Below are positions 26,374 through 40,810 of a stretch of 64,000 bases of DNA, piece by piece; within the stretch, counting starts at the first letter, position 1, and each line of letters opens with the position of its first letter. The stretch lies in assembly GCF_000381345.1 (NCBI RefSeq), contig NZ_KB906406.1, positions 67,737 through 131,736 of the forward strand, read 5' to 3'. Source of the stretch: Deinococcus apachensis DSM 19763 (GTDB taxonomy: Bacteria > Deinococcota > Deinococci > Deinococcales > Deinococcaceae). The notes under the pieces were generated by a model. That model was not told the DNA's origin. It worked only from the letters and a program-made list of their open reading frames with translations, and made no database searches. The position numbers were made by a program, and so were the translations under genes.

Positions 26374-26499
26374 ATGACCGACATCAACCCCATTGTCAGC
26401 CTGACCGCGACTGAACGAGGCCTTCTCGCCCCCGCATCCAGGAGCCACCTTGCCGCACCATCTTCCGCAGCCACCTTCCCCGCAACAATCCGGGCCTAA
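26374..26499 (+). CDS. Small upstream ORF before the RIO kinase gene
   Basis: 41 codons, MTDINPIVSLTATERGLLAP then an Ala/Ser/Pro-rich end and TAA. A near-perfect Shine-Dalgarno AAGGAGGTG is about 7 nt before the ATG, far better than the site before the kinase. TACGGT (26337-26342) could be the -10. The ORF is in the same reading frame as the kinase, 18 nt upstream of its TTG. It may be a leader peptide for coupled translation or the N-terminus cut off by a stop codon. No homology recognised. Confidence 0.45.
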   Translation: MTDINPIVSLTATERGLLAPASRSHLAAPSSAATFPATIRA

Positions 26500-26517
26500 C
26501 GCGCCCACGGGGCGACC

Positions 26518-27401
<884 letters not shown>

Positions 27402-27405
<4 letters not shown>

Positions 27406-27908
27406 ACCCGCATATCCGCCCCGAGCGCCCCGCCGACACTCCCACCATCGCCGAGGTGACCCGCCTGGCCTTCACGTACAACGGTGGCATCAGGGAGAAC
27501 GAGATGATCGGGGAGATTCACGCCTCGGGCCGGTTCCTCCCCGACCTCTCGCTGGTGGCCGAGGTCGAAGGTCAAGTGGTCGGCCACGTGATCGTCGCGC
27601 CCACCGAGCTGCGGGGTGACCCAGAGCATCCCGAACGCCCCCGGCGTGTGCTGCTGCTGGGACCCCTCAGCGTCCTGCCCGACTTCCAGCGGCGGGGCAT
27701 CGGCAGCGCGCTCATCAGGAGCGTGCTGGCCCGCCTGGGTGGTCGCCCTGAGCCGATGGTGGTGCTGTGGGGGCACGAGGATTACTACCCGCGTTTCGGA
27801 TTCCGCCGGGCAGGGGAGTTTGGCCTGCGACCAGACACCCCGGCGGCGATGGTCTACCCGCTGAGAAGTGACCTCAGCTCCTACGCGGGGCTGGAGATGC
27901 CCGCCTGA
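27402..27908 (+). CDS. GNAT family N-acetyltransferase (YhbS-like)
   Basis: 168 residues, one GNAT domain: LGPLSVLPDFQRRGIGSALIRSVL is the acetyl-CoA-binding block (QRRGIG), followed by VVLWGHEDYYPRFGFRRAGEFG, a pattern common in YhbS-type acetyltransferases. Its ATG overlaps the stop codon of the RIO kinase (ATGA), so the two are coupled. Substrate unknown. Confidence 0.88.
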
Positions 27909-27939
27909 GCGCGGCCCCTCTCCCCCTGGAGTGGAACCC

Positions 27940-28458
27940 ATGAATCTGTCCGAAACCTACAACTATCTGGTGCGTCCGCGGCGCGACCTGTGGACTTCAC
28001 TGGAAGTCACCCCGGATGACCTTCTTTCCCGCCCACTGCTGGACGGCGCGCGCTTCCACTGCATCAAGGACCTGGTGCTGCACATCCCCGCCGTGGAGGA
28101 CTCCTGGCTCCACGAGGACATCCTGAGGGACCAGCCCGTCTGGGATCGAGTCCCCGAGGTGGCCGGTGCTCAGGACGGGCCGTACTTCGCTCAGGTGCCG
28201 TTGAGTTCGCTCCTGACCTATTGGCAGGCCGTGGAGGCCAGCACCCTCGGTTACCTGGGCACCCTGACTCCCGAGGAACTGGCGCGGCAGGTCACGGTGA
28301 ACGGATCGAGAGGCGAGGAGCACTTCACGGTGGATGGCCTGCTGTGGCACGTCATGATCCACGAGATGCGGCACACCGCACAGATCGCCACGTTACTGCG
28401 ACTTTCGGGCGTCAAGCCGCCCTTCCTCGACCTGCTGAACTACCTGCCCGCACAGTGA
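27940..28458 (+). CDS. DinB-family protein
   Basis: 172 residues, predicted four-helix bundle. Three histidines typical of DinB-type metal sites are visible in LVLHIPAVEDSW and MIHEMRHTAQIATLL. DinB-like proteins include thiol-dependent transferases (bacillithiol S-transferases) and are expanded in Deinococcus. Which reaction it performs is unknown. Starts 31 nt after the GNAT gene, so possibly the same transcript. Confidence 0.85.
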   Translation: MNLSETYNYLVRPRRDLWTSLEVTPDDLLSRPLLDGARFHCIKDLVLHIPAVEDSWLHEDILRDQPVWDRVPEVAGAQDGPYFAQVPLSSLLTYWQAVEASTLGYLGTLTPEELARQVTVNGSRGEEHFTVDGLLWHVMIHEMRHTAQIATLLRLSGVKPPFLDLLNYLPAQ

Positions 28459-28515
28459 GGAGGCCGCCACCCGCCGGACATCCCCCTTGTGGCCGGTTTT
28501 TCGCTGTCAAATGCC

Positions 28516-28521
28516 TACACT
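28516..28521 (+). promoter_or_regulatory. -10 element of leaderless promoter for the glyoxalase-like gene
   Basis: TACACT ends 6 nt before the ATG at 28528. Confidence 0.55.
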
Positions 28522-28527
28522 TTCCCC

Positions 28528-28907
<380 letters not shown>

Positions 28908-28911
<4 letters not shown>

Positions 28912-29141
28912 GTCTGAAGTTCGTCGTAGGGAACGATAGCGAACATAACTGCATGTCCCTGGAAATTCGTCACCCGAACGCCGACTACCAGCTCTATGTC
29001 AACGAGACGGTGGAGGGCAAGTACGGGGTTGAAAGCGGGTCTCCCCCTGGGGGAACGACGTTCACCCTTGAGGAAACGGCCTTGATTGTTGCCCGTGCCC
29101 TGCAATTCGCTGGTCTCCAAGTCCGTGAGCCGGGCAAGTAA
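28908..29141 (+). CDS. Small hypothetical protein
   Basis: 77 residues starting with GTG that overlaps the stop codon of the glyoxalase-like gene (GTGA). Sequence: VSLKFVVGNDSEHNCMSLEI, then a central NETVEGKYGVESG and a C-terminal helix TLEETALIVARALQFAG. No family recognised. The overlap and codon use like its neighbours support it being translated. Confidence 0.6.
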
Positions 29142-29150
29142 CCTAGCGGT

Positions 29151-29249
29151 ATGAAGCGCCCCCTCCAGTTCCTCCTCGTCCTCCTGCCCTTCCTGCTGGT
29201 GTCAAGTGCGGCGAAACCCAGGCGTCAGGACACCGAGCGTGAGCGTTAA
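29151..29249 (+). CDS. Candidate tiny exported or membrane peptide
   Basis: 32 residues: MKRPLQFLLVLLPFLLVSSA followed by AKPRRQDTERER and TAA. The N-terminus is a textbook signal/membrane segment and the tail is strongly charged. A TAACCT -10 (29139-29144) lies 6 nt before the ATG, as in the other leaderless genes. It overlaps the start of the CitE-like gene by 11 nt in another frame. It could be a real small protein, a leader for citE, or the stump of a decayed secreted-protein gene. Confidence 0.4.
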   Translation: MKRPLQFLLVLLPFLLVSSAAKPRRQDTERER

Positions 29250-30072
29250 GCCGCTGCGGAGCGTTCTCTACGTGCCCGGTGACAAGCCCCGCGCCACCGA
29301 AAAGGCCCGCACCCTGAACGCCGACGCGGTGATCCTCGACCTGGAGGACGCTATCGCGCCCGAGCACAAGGAGGCGGCGCGGGAGAACGTGAGGCAGGCG
29401 CTGACCTGGCGCTGGCCCGGCCCGCTGTTCGTGCGGGTGAACGGTCTGGGCACCCCCTGGGAACACGACGACCGTGAGATGGCCCTCCTGGGCGGCGTGG
29501 ACGGAATCGTGCTGCCCAAGGCCGAGGACCCCGCCGTCCTCGCGGGCCTGCACCTGCGCGTGCCCCTCTGGCCTATGATCGAGACGCCCCTAGGGGTGCT
29601 GCGCGCCCCGGAGATCGCGGCGGTTCCCGGCGTGGCTGGCCTGATCGTGGGCGCCAACGACCTCGCCCGGTCGCTGAGAACCCGCCCCGACCCCAGCCGC
29701 CTGCCCCTGCTCCACGCCCTGTCGGCCGTGGTCCTGGCTGCCCGCGCCCACAGCAAACTTCCCCTGGACGCCGTCTTCAACGACGTGCGCGACTCGGAGG
29801 GCTTCACCCGGGAATGCCAGCAGGGCCGCACCCTGGGCTTCGCCGGGAAGACCGTCATCCATCCCGACCAGATCGAGGTCGCCAACTCCACCTTCGGCGT
29901 GACGGACGAGGAAGCCGAGGAGGCCCGCGCCCTCCTCAGCCTCTGGGAACAGGCCCGCGCGGAAGGCAAGAGCGTCGCCACCCACCGCGGCGTCCTCATC
30001 GAACAGATGCACGTGGACGAAGCCCAGGAAGTCCTCGACCTTTGGAGAGCTACAAAGACCAATCCAAGCTGA
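29239..30072 (+). CDS. CitE-like HpcH/HpaI aldolase/citrate lyase family protein
   Basis: 277 residues, TIM-barrel lyase. RSVLYVPGDKPRATEKA opening, DLEDAIAPEHKEAAR (metal Asp/Glu), FVRVNGLGTPW, and PMIETPLGVLRAPEIA (metal Glu) are typical of stand-alone CitE-like malyl/citramalyl-CoA lyases, and GKTVIHPDQIEVAN follows. The natural acyl-CoA substrate is not clear; no citD/citF is nearby. The GTG start (VSVKPLRSVLYV) is chosen at the point where family similarity begins. Confidence 0.88.
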   Translation: MSVKPLRSVLYVPGDKPRATEKARTLNADAVILDLEDAIAPEHKEAARENVRQALTWRWPGPLFVRVNGLGTPWEHDDREMALLGGVDGIVLPKAEDPAVLAGLHLRVPLWPMIETPLGVLRAPEIAAVPGVAGLIVGANDLARSLRTRPDPSRLPLLHALSAVVLAARAHSKLPLDAVFNDVRDSEGFTRECQQGRTLGFAGKTVIHPDQIEVANSTFGVTDEEAEEARALLSLWEQARAEGKSVATHRGVLIEQMHVDEAQEVLDLWRATKTNPS

Positions 30073-30323
30073 AGCTTTTCAAAACCGTCTACTGCGGACG
30101 GCCAGTTCCCAACCATGGGCAGAGTTCGCACAGCCTTCACCCCGCCTTGCTCGCGCAGCGAGACGGTGGGCCCGCGGCTTGGAACACAACAAGATCAAAT
30201 ATTCCGCGTTAAGGAAGACGGCCACAGGCGCGGTGGGAGAGCCCCTTGCCGAGCGCTGCGGAAAGCTCCCCTCGCCCCTCTGGGGTCGGGGGCTGGGCAA
30301 TCTGCATCAAAACATCCTGCCCC
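30073..30323. other. Intergenic stretch without a gene
   Basis: About 250 nt with no convincing ORF. It contains a short C/G-run hairpin region (30260-30300) and then an AT-rich stretch that carries the psuK promoter. Confidence 0.5.
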
Positions 30324-30353
30324 TTGCTTAAACATACTAAGTCCTTTTACTCT
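30324..30353 (+). promoter_or_regulatory. Promoter of psuK-psuG
   Basis: -35 TTGCTT (30324-30329) and -10 TACTCT (30348-30353), 18-nt spacer, within the only AT-rich stretch of the region; transcription would begin a few bases before the ATG at 30363. An AACATACTAAG segment in the spacer could be an operator. Confidence 0.6.
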
Positions 30354-30362
30354 ACTTAAGCC

Positions 30363-32458
<2,096 letters not shown>

Positions 32459-32530
32459 GCCTGAGCTGTCCCTCCACCGGGAACGCGCCGCAATCCGCAT
32501 GAGAAGGGGGTGGTAGGCTCGGGAACGGTT

Positions 32531-33937
<1,407 letters not shown>

Positions 33938-33954
33938 GGAGCAGTCAGAAAGAG

Positions 33955-33996
33955 AGGGAGGGGCGGGAGCCAACGCTTTCCCGCCCCTCCCTGTTT
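33955..33996. terminator. Bidirectional terminator between lpdA and the phosphomutase gene
   Basis: Perfect 14-bp stem AGGGAGGGGCGGGA (33955-33968) / TCCCGCCCCTCCCT (33979-33992) with a 10-nt loop; lies between convergent genes. Confidence 0.85.
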
Positions 33997-34001
33997 GGCC
34001 C

Positions 34002-35429
34002 TCAGGCGAGCTGGCCCACGTCCAGCGCGAGGACCCGCCGCGTCGCCTCACCCAGGATGGCCCGCACGTCCTCCGGTGTCTGCGCCTCGACGTACACCCG
34101 CACCACCGGCTCCGTCCCCGAAGCGCGGAACATGGCCGAGGCCCCGCCTGCCAGCAGCAGCTTCACGCCGTCGATGGTCTTGCGGCCCTCGACCCGGTGA
34201 CCGGCCACTTCGGTGTACCGCTGCACCTCGCTCATCAGCCTGCCCTTGTCGAACTCGGCGCTCAGGTGCAGGTCGTTCCGGTCGTAGTGGTGCCGGAAGC
34301 CGACCTCCGCCTCGATCTCGGCGAACAGCTCATCCAGGCTCTTGCCGCTCGACGCTATCGCCTCGATCATCAGCAGGCTGTTGAGCAGACCGTCTCGCTC
34401 CGGAATGTGCCCGCGCGAGGCCAGCCCGCCTGATTCCTCTCCCGCCATAAGTACGGCGAGCGATTCGTCCGCCTGCCCCTCTAAAAAGGCGTCGGTGATG
34501 TACTTGAAGCCGACCGGCGTTTCCAGCAGGTCGAGCCCCAGCCTCCGGGCCAGGAGTTCGATCACCCGGCTGCCCGACACGGTCTTAACCACGCGCCCGC
34601 GCAGGCCCCGCCCGTGCAGGTGCCGCAGCAGAACCGCGAAAATCTGGTGGCTGTTGAAGAACCGCCCGCCCGCCGTTACCGCCCCTACCCGGTCGGCGTC
34701 CCCGTCGGTCACCACACCCAGCGTCGTCCCCGTCTCGTCTGCCAGCAGCCCCATCAGTTCGCCCAGGCTCTGCGGAATCGGCTCGGGGTTGACCCCGTGG
34801 AAGAGGGGGTCAGGCCGCCCATGCAACTCGCGCAGATCCACGTTCAGCCCAGCGTGCCGTGCATAGCCGGTCAGCCAGCCGCACCCCGCCCCGCCCATCG
34901 CGTCGTGTATGACCGTTCCCCGGTAGCTCCGCAGCGTGTCCAGATCGAGCTGACGGTCGAGCTGCGCGTAGTACGCCTTGCGGATGTCCAGCGGTTCGAT
35001 GCTTCCCGCCAGGCCGTCGTACACCTCCGGGTGTTGCAGCGCCGCCTCAATCCCGGCCACGATGGCGGGCGTCGCGCTTCCCCCGTAAGCCCCCTTGATC
35101 TTGTAGCCGCTGTACTGCGGCGGGTTGTGCGAGGCGGTGATCATCACGCCGCCCGCCGCCCCGTGATGCACCACGGCGAACGACAGGGCCGGGGTGGGTA
35201 GGAACTCCCGGGCGAGCAGGACCCGCAGCCCCTCCTGGGCCATGACCTCGGCCACCACCCGCGCGAAGCCCGCCCCCTGGAAGCGCGTGTCGTAGCCCAC
35301 CACGACGGACTGTCCGCCCGCTCCCCGCAGCGCCTGGGCATGGGCCCGTGCGACCAACCGGACGTTCGCGTAGGTGAAGTCCTCGGCAATGATGTCCCGC
35401 CAGCCGTCGGTTCCGAATTTGATGGGCAT
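34002..35429 (-). CDS. Phosphoglucomutase/phosphomannomutase family protein
   Basis: 475 residues, four-domain alpha-D-phosphohexomutase. Begins [11 protein letters not shown]. The active-site phosphoserine is S100 in MITASHNPP, the Mg loop is TDGDADRVG, the sugar-binding loop GEESGG, and the phosphate-binding loop FRASGTEP. It interconverts hexose 6- and 1-phosphates. It lies next to fcl and gmd on the same strand, 135 nt away, so it may supply mannose 1-phosphate for GDP-mannose/GDP-fucose; glucose specificity is equally possible. Confidence 0.9.
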   Translation of the reverse strand: MPIKFGTDGWRDIIAEDFTYANVRLVARAHAQALRGAGGQSVVVGYDTRFQGAGFARVVAEVMAQEGLRVLLAREFLPTPALSFAVVHHGAAGGVMITASHNPPQYSGYKIKGAYGGSATPAIVAGIEAALQHPEVYDGLAGSIEPLDIRKAYYAQLDRQLDLDTLRSYRGTVIHDAMGGAGCGWLTGYARHAGLNVDLRELHGRPDPLFHGVNPEPIPQSLGELMGLLADETGTTLGVVTDGDADRVGAVTAGGRFFNSHQIFAVLLRHLHGRGLRGRVVKTVSGSRVIELLARRLGLDLLETPVGFKYITDAFLEGQADESLAVLMAGEESGGLASRGHIPERDGLLNSLLMIEAIASSGKSLDELFAEIEAEVGFRHHYDRNDLHLSAEFDKGRLMSEVQRYTEVAGHRVEGRKTIDGVKLLLAGGASAMFRASGTEPVVRVYVEAQTPEDVRAILGEATRRVLALDVGQLA

Positions 35430-35564
35430 AGGTCAACTCACTCCGTTCCCCGGACTGTAGCAGGGCAGGTCTGACTAACTGTTGACCCTCCGGGGGACCT
35501 CAGGACGAAAAAGACCACGGCTGGCCCGGAAGCCCGAGGCCAACCGGCTTCCACAGCCTGCGGC

Positions 35565-36518
35565 TCAGCTCCTGAGTTCCGCGGAGGCTTCCCGGCGCGC
35601 CTGGATATACCAGGCCAGCGTCTTCTCGATGCCCTCACGCAGTCCCGTGCGGGCAGTCCAACCCAGCGCGGCGAGCCGGGACACATCGAGCAACTTGCGC
35701 GGCGTGCCGTCCGGCTTGCTGGGATCGAAGACCAGTTCGCCCTCGTACCCCACCACCTCGCGGATTAGCTCGGCCAGCTCCCGGATGCTCAGGTCCTCAC
35801 CCGTGCCCACGTTGATGGGGCCGGGCACTGAAACGTGTTGCAGCAAGAACAGGCAGGCGTCGGCCAGGTCGTCCGCATACAGGAACTCGCGCATGGGCCG
35901 CCCGCTGCCCCAGACCTCGACCTGCGGGGCGCCCAACTCCCGAGCGTCCACCATCTTCCGCATCAGGGCGGGCAGGACGTGCGAGCCCTGAAGGTCGAAG
36001 TTGTCCCCCGGCCCGTAGAGGTTGGTGGGCATCGCGCTGATGAAGTCGTCGCCGTACTGGGTGCGGTAGTGGTCGCACAGCTCGATGGCCGCGATCTTGG
36101 CGACGGCGTACGCCCGGTTCGTCTCCTCCAGGGGTCCCGTCAGCAGCGCGGTCTCCTGGAGGGGCTGCGGCGCCATCCGGGGGTAGATGCAGCTTGACCC
36201 CAGGTTGAGGAGCTTGCTGACACCGTTCTCGTGCGCGGCGTGAATCACGTTGGCCGCGATGGTCAGGTTGTCGTACAGGAACTGCGCCGGATAGGTGCTG
36301 TTGGCAAGGATGCCGCCCACTCTTGCCGCCGCCAGCACGACGATGTCGGGGCGTTCCCCGGCGAAGAAGTCATTGACCGCCGCCTGGTTCCGCAGGTCCA
36401 GTTCCCGGCTCCCCCGGGTGACGAGGTTGGTGTAGCCCTCGGCCTGGAGGCGTCGGACGACTGCGCTCCCCACCATGCCCCGGTGCCCGGCCACATAGAT
36501 TTTCGAACCCCTGTCCAC
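35565..36518 (-). CDS. fcl: GDP-L-fucose synthase
   Basis: 317 residues, extended SDR. The bifunctional epimerase/reductase makes GDP-L-fucose from the Gmd product. Seen: NADP motif VAGHRGMVGSAVVRRL, AARVGGILAN, SSCIYP (active-site Ser/Cys) and the YAVAK catalytic pair, MPTNLYGPGDNFD. GTG start supported by AGGAG 6 nt upstream; lies 7 nt after gmd. Confidence 0.94.
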   Translation of the reverse strand: MDRGSKIYVAGHRGMVGSAVVRRLQAEGYTNLVTRGSRELDLRNQAAVNDFFAGERPDIVVLAAARVGGILANSTYPAQFLYDNLTIAANVIHAAHENGVSKLLNLGSSCIYPRMAPQPLQETALLTGPLEETNRAYAVAKIAAIELCDHYRTQYGDDFISAMPTNLYGPGDNFDLQGSHVLPALMRKMVDARELGAPQVEVWGSGRPMREFLYADDLADACLFLLQHVSVPGPINVGTGEDLSIRELAELIREVVGYEGELVFDPSKPDGTPRKLLDVSRLAALGWTARTGLREGIEKTLAWYIQARREASAELRS

Positions 36519-36525
36519 AGTGCTC

Positions 36526-37587
36526 CTACTGGTTCCCGATGCCGCGCAGCGCGATCTGGTGCCCCGCATTGATCAGCGTCTTCTCCTGCCGGGCGAGTTC
36601 CAGGTCGTGCTCGACCATCTCCTCGACCAGCTGGTCGAAGCTGGTGCGCGGCGTCCAGCCCAGGACGCGGCGGGTTTCCTCGGCGTCGCCCAACAGGTAG
36701 TCCACCTCGGCGGGGCGGAAGTAGCGAGGGTCGATCTCCACGTAGTCGCGGTAGTCCAGCCCCACCCGCCCGAAGGCCCGCTCGGCGAACTCCCGCACGC
36801 TGTACGCCTCCCCCGTGGCGATGCAGTAGTCGCGGGGCGTGTCCTGCTGCAGCATCAGCCACATCGCCTCGACATAGTCGCGGGCGTGGCCCCAGTCGCG
36901 CTTCGCCTCCAGGTTCCCCAGGTACAGCTTCTTCTGGAGGCCCACCTTGATGCGCCCCACCGCCCGGGTGATCTTGCGCGTGACGAAGGTCTCACCCCGG
37001 CGCGGCGACTCGTGGTTGAACAAAATACCGTTGCAGGCGTACAGGTCGTAAGCCTCGCGGTGGTTCACCGTCTGCCAGAAGGCATACACCTTCGCCACCG
37101 CATAGGGGCTGCGGGGGTGGAAGGGCGTATGCAGGCCCTGGGGCGGCTGGGCGGCCCCGAACATCTCCGAGCTGCTTGCCTGGTAGTAGCGCACCCCGTG
37201 CCCGGTCCGCTCGCGGTAGTCGCGGATCGCTTCCAGCAGCCGCAGCGTCCCGAGGCCCGTCACGTCGGCGGTGTACTCGGCCTGGTCGTAGCTCACCTTG
37301 ACGTGGGACTGGGCGCCGAGGTTGTAGACCTCGTCGGGCTGGATGCGCTCGACGAGCACCCGCAGGTTGGAGCTGTCCGCCAGGTCGCCGTAGTGCAGGA
37401 ACATCCGGGCGTCTGCCTCATGGCTGTCCTGGTACAGGTGATCGATCCGCTCGGTGTTGAAGGAACTGGCCCGGCGGATGATCCCGTGGACCTCGTACCC
37501 TTTGGCGAGCAGCAGCTCGGTGAGGTACGAACCGTCCTGCCCGGTGATCCCGGTCAGCAGCGCCTTGCGTGTGGGGGTGTGGCTCAT
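36526..37587 (-). CDS. gmd: GDP-mannose 4,6-dehydratase
   Basis: 353 residues, extended SDR. Converts GDP-mannose to GDP-4-keto-6-deoxymannose, the substrate of Fcl. Seen: [17 protein letters not shown] (NADP loop), [23 protein letters not shown] (catalytic Ser/Glu), SPYAVAK (catalytic Tyr/Lys), [21 protein letters not shown] precedes the ATG. First gene of gmd-fcl, probably reading on to the phosphomutase. Confidence 0.96.
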   Translation of the reverse strand: MSHTPTRKALLTGITGQDGSYLTELLLAKGYEVHGIIRRASSFNTERIDHLYQDSHEADARMFLHYGDLADSSNLRVLVERIQPDEVYNLGAQSHVKVSYDQAEYTADVTGLGTLRLLEAIRDYRERTGHGVRYYQASSSEMFGAAQPPQGLHTPFHPRSPYAVAKVYAFWQTVNHREAYDLYACNGILFNHESPRRGETFVTRKITRAVGRIKVGLQKKLYLGNLEAKRDWGHARDYVEAMWLMLQQDTPRDYCIATGEAYSVREFAERAFGRVGLDYRDYVEIDPRYFRPAEVDYLLGDAEETRRVLGWTPRTSFDQLVEEMVEHDLELARQEKTLINAGHQIALRGIGNQ

Positions 37588-37754
37588 CGTGCATGCTCCT
37601 TGTGGGTGGGGAGGCTGTTTCTAATTGGGCCTGGTGGCCGGGGCCTATACACCCCACTGCCGCGTCAGCTTAGGAACCCCGACGCTAAACTTTCGTCAAA
37701 TTTCCCGTGCGGGTGAAAGCGGTTTCCGCACCCTCCTCAGACCGCCGCGTGCAG

Positions 37755-37783
37755 TTGACGGTTCCCCGACCCTGGGCTATTCT
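37755..37783 (+). promoter_or_regulatory. Promoter of the tRNA-Glu gene
   Basis: -35 TTGACG (37755-37760), 17-nt spacer, -10 TATTCT (37778-37783); predicted start about 60 nt before the tRNA. Confidence 0.8.
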
Positions 37784-37834
37784 TCCGTGCGTGCCCGAAC
37801 AGGGCGCCCCTTGAAAGGCAGCGAGCGCAAGCAC

Positions 37835-37923
<89 letters not shown>

Positions 37924-37929
37924 TGAAAG

Positions 37930-37960
37930 CCTCCGCTCTGGCGGGGGTTTTTTCTTTTTT
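37930..37960 (+). terminator. Terminator of tRNA-Glu
   Basis: Stem CCTCCGC (37930-37936) / GCGGGGG (37941-37947, one G-U pair) followed by TTTTTTCTTTTTT. Confidence 0.85.
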
Positions 37961-37973
37961 CAGGCCTGCTCCC

Positions 37974-37979
37974 TATACT
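37974..37979 (+). promoter_or_regulatory. -10 element of leaderless promoter
   Basis: TATACT ends 7 nt before the GTG at 37987. Confidence 0.55.
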
Positions 37980-37986
37980 GGCGCGC

Positions 37987-39186
37987 GTGACTTCGCCCTC
38001 AGCCGACTCGCCTGCCTTCACTCCCCCGAAGTGGGTCAGTTGGCTGCTCGCGCTCGTGCCTATCTTTCCGCCGCTGTACTTGGCTGCGTTCGCCTGTCTC
38101 GGGAAGTTGCGGACTCTCCCCCTCACCTCGCGGTACGTCCTGTTCTTCTTTGCGGGGACGCAACTGATCGCAGCGCTGTTCACACCCAGGCCTCTGCTCT
38201 CGCTGGGGCTGGCCGCCGCTCGAACACTCCTGATCCTAGCGATGATCGCGGTAGGCGTGTACCTGCGGGACAGCCGGAACCTAAGGCCGCTCCTGTGGGG
38301 ACAACTGGTCATTTTTGCGACGGCCTGGGGATATACGCTCGCCACACAAGGGTTGGCAGGCGTGCAGTCCCGTCTGGGGCACCCCTACTACTACATCGTG
38401 TCGCTGGGGCTGGTAGCGGTCGTGGCCCTTTGGATCACGGCGTTTTGGAGAGGAGGACGGCTTTGGTGGCGCCTGCCCGCCGGACTGCTCGCTCTCGCCA
38501 CCTTCCTGGCGGCCGGGAGCCGGGGGCCGCTGCTGACGCTGGGGGTGGGGAGCCTGGCGGCGCTGGCGTTCGCGGGACGGCAGCGCCGTTTGTGGGTGTT
38601 GCTGCTGGGGGTACTGGCCCTCGGACTGGCGACGCTGAGCATGACCTTCAGCCTGCCGCTGAAACCTGTCGAACGCCTGCTGAACGATCAGACCACCGGG
38701 CGTGAGTACGTCTGGCGGGATGCCGTGCTGGGCTGGCAGACTTCTCCCGTCGGCGGCGTTGGCCCCTACCAGGGCGGCCCTTACCTGACCTACCTGTACA
38801 AGGATGGCTGCCAGCTCACGCCGACCCTCCAGCGCAACGACATTGCCTGCCCGAAGGCCGTGAGCCGCTGGTCCAGCGTGTGGCTGATCGCGCACAACGC
38901 CTGGCTGCACTGGCTGCTGGAAACGGGCCTGATTGGTCTGCTGGGCCTCGTGACCGTGATGGGCTATGCCCTGTGGCAGGCCGTCCTCTCCCATGACCCC
39001 TTTATCATCAGCGTTCTCTTCGGCTTCACGGCCATGAACGTGGTGGATGTGGTGATCGCCCTGCCCAGCCAGCACTTCGCGGAGTTGTGGTGGGTAGTGG
39101 CTGGTGTCGCATTACTGTCGCCCCGCCTTCGCAGGCCCACCCAACTTCAATCCACGGAAGAGGGCCAACATGAGGATCAGCGCTAA
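37987..39186 (+). CDS. O-antigen ligase/polymerase-like membrane protein
   Basis: 399 residues with about ten membrane spans and one large external loop near residues 230-310 ([20 protein letters not shown] ... [20 protein letters not shown]). The order [13 protein letters not shown], then [12 protein letters not shown] is typical of Wzy_C/WaaL proteins, which ligate or polymerise undecaprenyl-linked glycans. A second such protein (45105-46418) sits in the operon on the other strand, so this one may ligate rather than polymerise. Its last 75 nt overlap the tail of a minus-strand gene. Confidence 0.8.
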   Translation: MTSPSADSPAFTPPKWVSWLLALVPIFPPLYLAAFACLGKLRTLPLTSRYVLFFFAGTQLIAALFTPRPLLSLGLAAARTLLILAMIAVGVYLRDSRNLRPLLWGQLVIFATAWGYTLATQGLAGVQSRLGHPYYYIVSLGLVAVVALWITAFWRGGRLWWRLPAGLLALATFLAAGSRGPLLTLGVGSLAALAFAGRQRRLWVLLLGVLALGLATLSMTFSLPLKPVERLLNDQTTGREYVWRDAVLGWQTSPVGGVGPYQGGPYLTYLYKDGCQLTPTLQRNDIACPKAVSRWSSVWLIAHNAWLHWLLETGLIGLLGLVTVMGYALWQAVLSHDPFIISVLFGFTAMNVVDVVIALPSQHFAELWWVVAGVALLSPRLRRPTQLQSTEEGQHEDQR

Positions 39187-39615
39187 TGCTGCGGCACTCC
39201 AGTGCTCCAGCGGTGAGGCCGCTTGTGGGGAAATCCGGTAGATGGAGAGGCCGTACAGCCGCAGGCTCCCCAGCTGACCCGGGGGACACTGGGCCTGAAG
39301 GGCGATGGCCGTCCGGTCAGCAGGCAGGGGCGCAGACAGCGCGAAGGCGGGGTAGCCCTTGCCCCGCAGTGTGGTCGTCTGCGTCCCCAGGGTGACGGTG
39401 AGTGAGGTGCAGCCCCCCAGACTTGCCTCCCCGTACAGGCCATACACGCCGGTGTGAACCTTTCCCTCCACCCAGGCGACAGGCACCGTCATATTCCGGT
39501 AGAGATTTACACCGTCACTGGCGGCGGGAGCCAGGCCATGCACCGTCCAACCCGGCGAAGGCTCCCGCACCAGATTGACGGGTCCCTTCCAGAGAGAACT
39601 CCGGGAAGGGGTCAC
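39112..39615 (-). CDS. Hypothetical protein with a C-terminal membrane segment, end of EPS operon
   Basis: 167 residues if started at the GTG at 39615. The body looks like a beta-rich extracytoplasmic domain ([40 protein letters not shown]). It is followed by a hydrophobic helix [16 protein letters not shown] and a short basic tail, so it is tail-anchored. No family recognised. It is last in the exopolysaccharide operon, 31 nt after a glycosyltransferase. The upstream part of the longer open frame is a shadow of that gene. Its tail overlaps the convergent ligase gene by 75 nt. Confidence 0.6.
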   Translation of the reverse strand: MTPSRSSLWKGPVNLVREPSPGWTVHGLAPAASDGVNLYRNMTVPVAWVEGKVHTGVYGLYGEASLGGCTSLTVTLGTQTTTLRGKGYPAFALSAPLPADRTAIALQAQCPPGQLGSLRLYGLSIYRISPQAASPLEHWSAAALALILMLALFRGLKLGGPAKAGRQ

Positions 39616-39646
39616 AAACTTCTGGCCAGGATGCGGGCGGAGCCGT

Positions 39647-40810
39647 TCACCTGTCGCCTTCCAGCGGCACGGCCAGCACGGCCCGCTCGGGGTCCTGTCC
39701 GGCCGCCCTGGCCTGCCGCGCGGCCTCCATGATGTCGGCGAACTGTTGCCGGAAACGCTCGGGGCGGAACCGCTCGGCGTGTGCCCGGATCCGCCCGGCA
39801 TCAAAGGCGGAGTGCCGTGCCTCAAACACCTGCACGGCCCGCGCCAGGCTCGCGTGGTTCTGCTCCCCGAAAAACACCCCGGTCTGATCCGCCACGACGG
39901 TTTCGAGGCTGCCCCCCTTGCCGTAGGCGATGACGGGTGCGCCTGCGGCCTGCGCCTCGACTGGCACGATGCCGAAGTCCTCGTCCGCGGCAAAGACGAA
40001 CGCCTTGCAGCGGGCCAGGTACTCTGCGGCCGCCGCGTCACTCTGCCAGCCCAGCAACTGGATGCTCGGTCCCGCCAGCGCCCGGACCTTTTCCCAGTCC
40101 GGCCCACTCCCGATCACCACCAGCGGCTTTCCCAGCCGCGTGAAAGTCTCCACGATCAGGTCGATCTTCTTGTAGGGAACGAAGCGGCTCATCGTCAGGT
40201 AGAAGTCCTCACGTGGCCGGGTGGCGTCAAAGCGGGCGACGTCCACCGGGGGATACAGCACGCGTGCCGGACGGCGGTAGGTCCGCCAGATGCGCTGCGC
40301 GACGTACCGGCTGTTCGCCAGGAACACGTCGACACGGTTGGCGGTCGAGTGATCCCAGAGACGGATGTAGTGCAGGGCCAGCCGGGCCAGCGTGGCTTTC
40401 GCACCGCGAGTCAGGTTCGCTTCGCGCAAGTACTGCTGATACAGGTCCCAGGCGTACCGCATCGGGGAATGCAAGTAGCTGAGATGCAACTGGTCTGCCC
40501 CGATCAGGACGCCCTTAGCGACCGCGTGGCTGCTCGACACCACCACATCGTAGGGCGTGAGGTCGAACTGCTCGACGGCGTACGGCATCAGGGGCAGATA
40601 CGTGCGGTAGTGGCGCACCGCGCACGGCCAACCCTGAAGCAAACTGGGGCGAACGTCCGCATGTTCCAGCGGCGTGCCGATGAAGTCTTCCGGCCGGTGG
40701 ACGAGCGTGTAGATCGGGCTGCCAGGCAGGACCGTCAGCAGCTCGGCCAGCACTTTCTCGCTGCCCGCGTATCCCCCGGCCAGCCAGTCTTGGATCAGGG
40801 CGCTTTTCAT
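39647..40810 (-). CDS. Glycosyltransferase family 4 protein (mannosyltransferase-like)
   Basis: 387 residues, GT-B fold. [24 protein letters not shown] opening (the acceptor-side glycine loop), [42 protein letters not shown] and the nucleotide-sugar EX7E-type motif in [28 protein letters not shown]. Likely transfers mannose or another hexose to the growing repeat unit. ATGA overlap with the upstream glycosyltransferase. Confidence 0.9.
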   Translation of the reverse strand: MKSALIQDWLAGGYAGSEKVLAELLTVLPGSPIYTLVHRPEDFIGTPLEHADVRPSLLQGWPCAVRHYRTYLPLMPYAVEQFDLTPYDVVVSSSHAVAKGVLIGADQLHLSYLHSPMRYAWDLYQQYLREANLTRGAKATLARLALHYIRLWDHSTANRVDVFLANSRYVAQRIWRTYRRPARVLYPPVDVARFDATRPREDFYLTMSRFVPYKKIDLIVETFTRLGKPLVVIGSGPDWEKVRALAGPSIQLLGWQSDAAAAEYLARCKAFVFAADEDFGIVPVEAQAAGAPVIAYGKGGSLETVVADQTGVFFGEQNHASLARAVQVFEARHSAFDAGRIRAHAERFRPERFRQQFADIMEAARQARAAGQDPERAVLAVPLEGDR

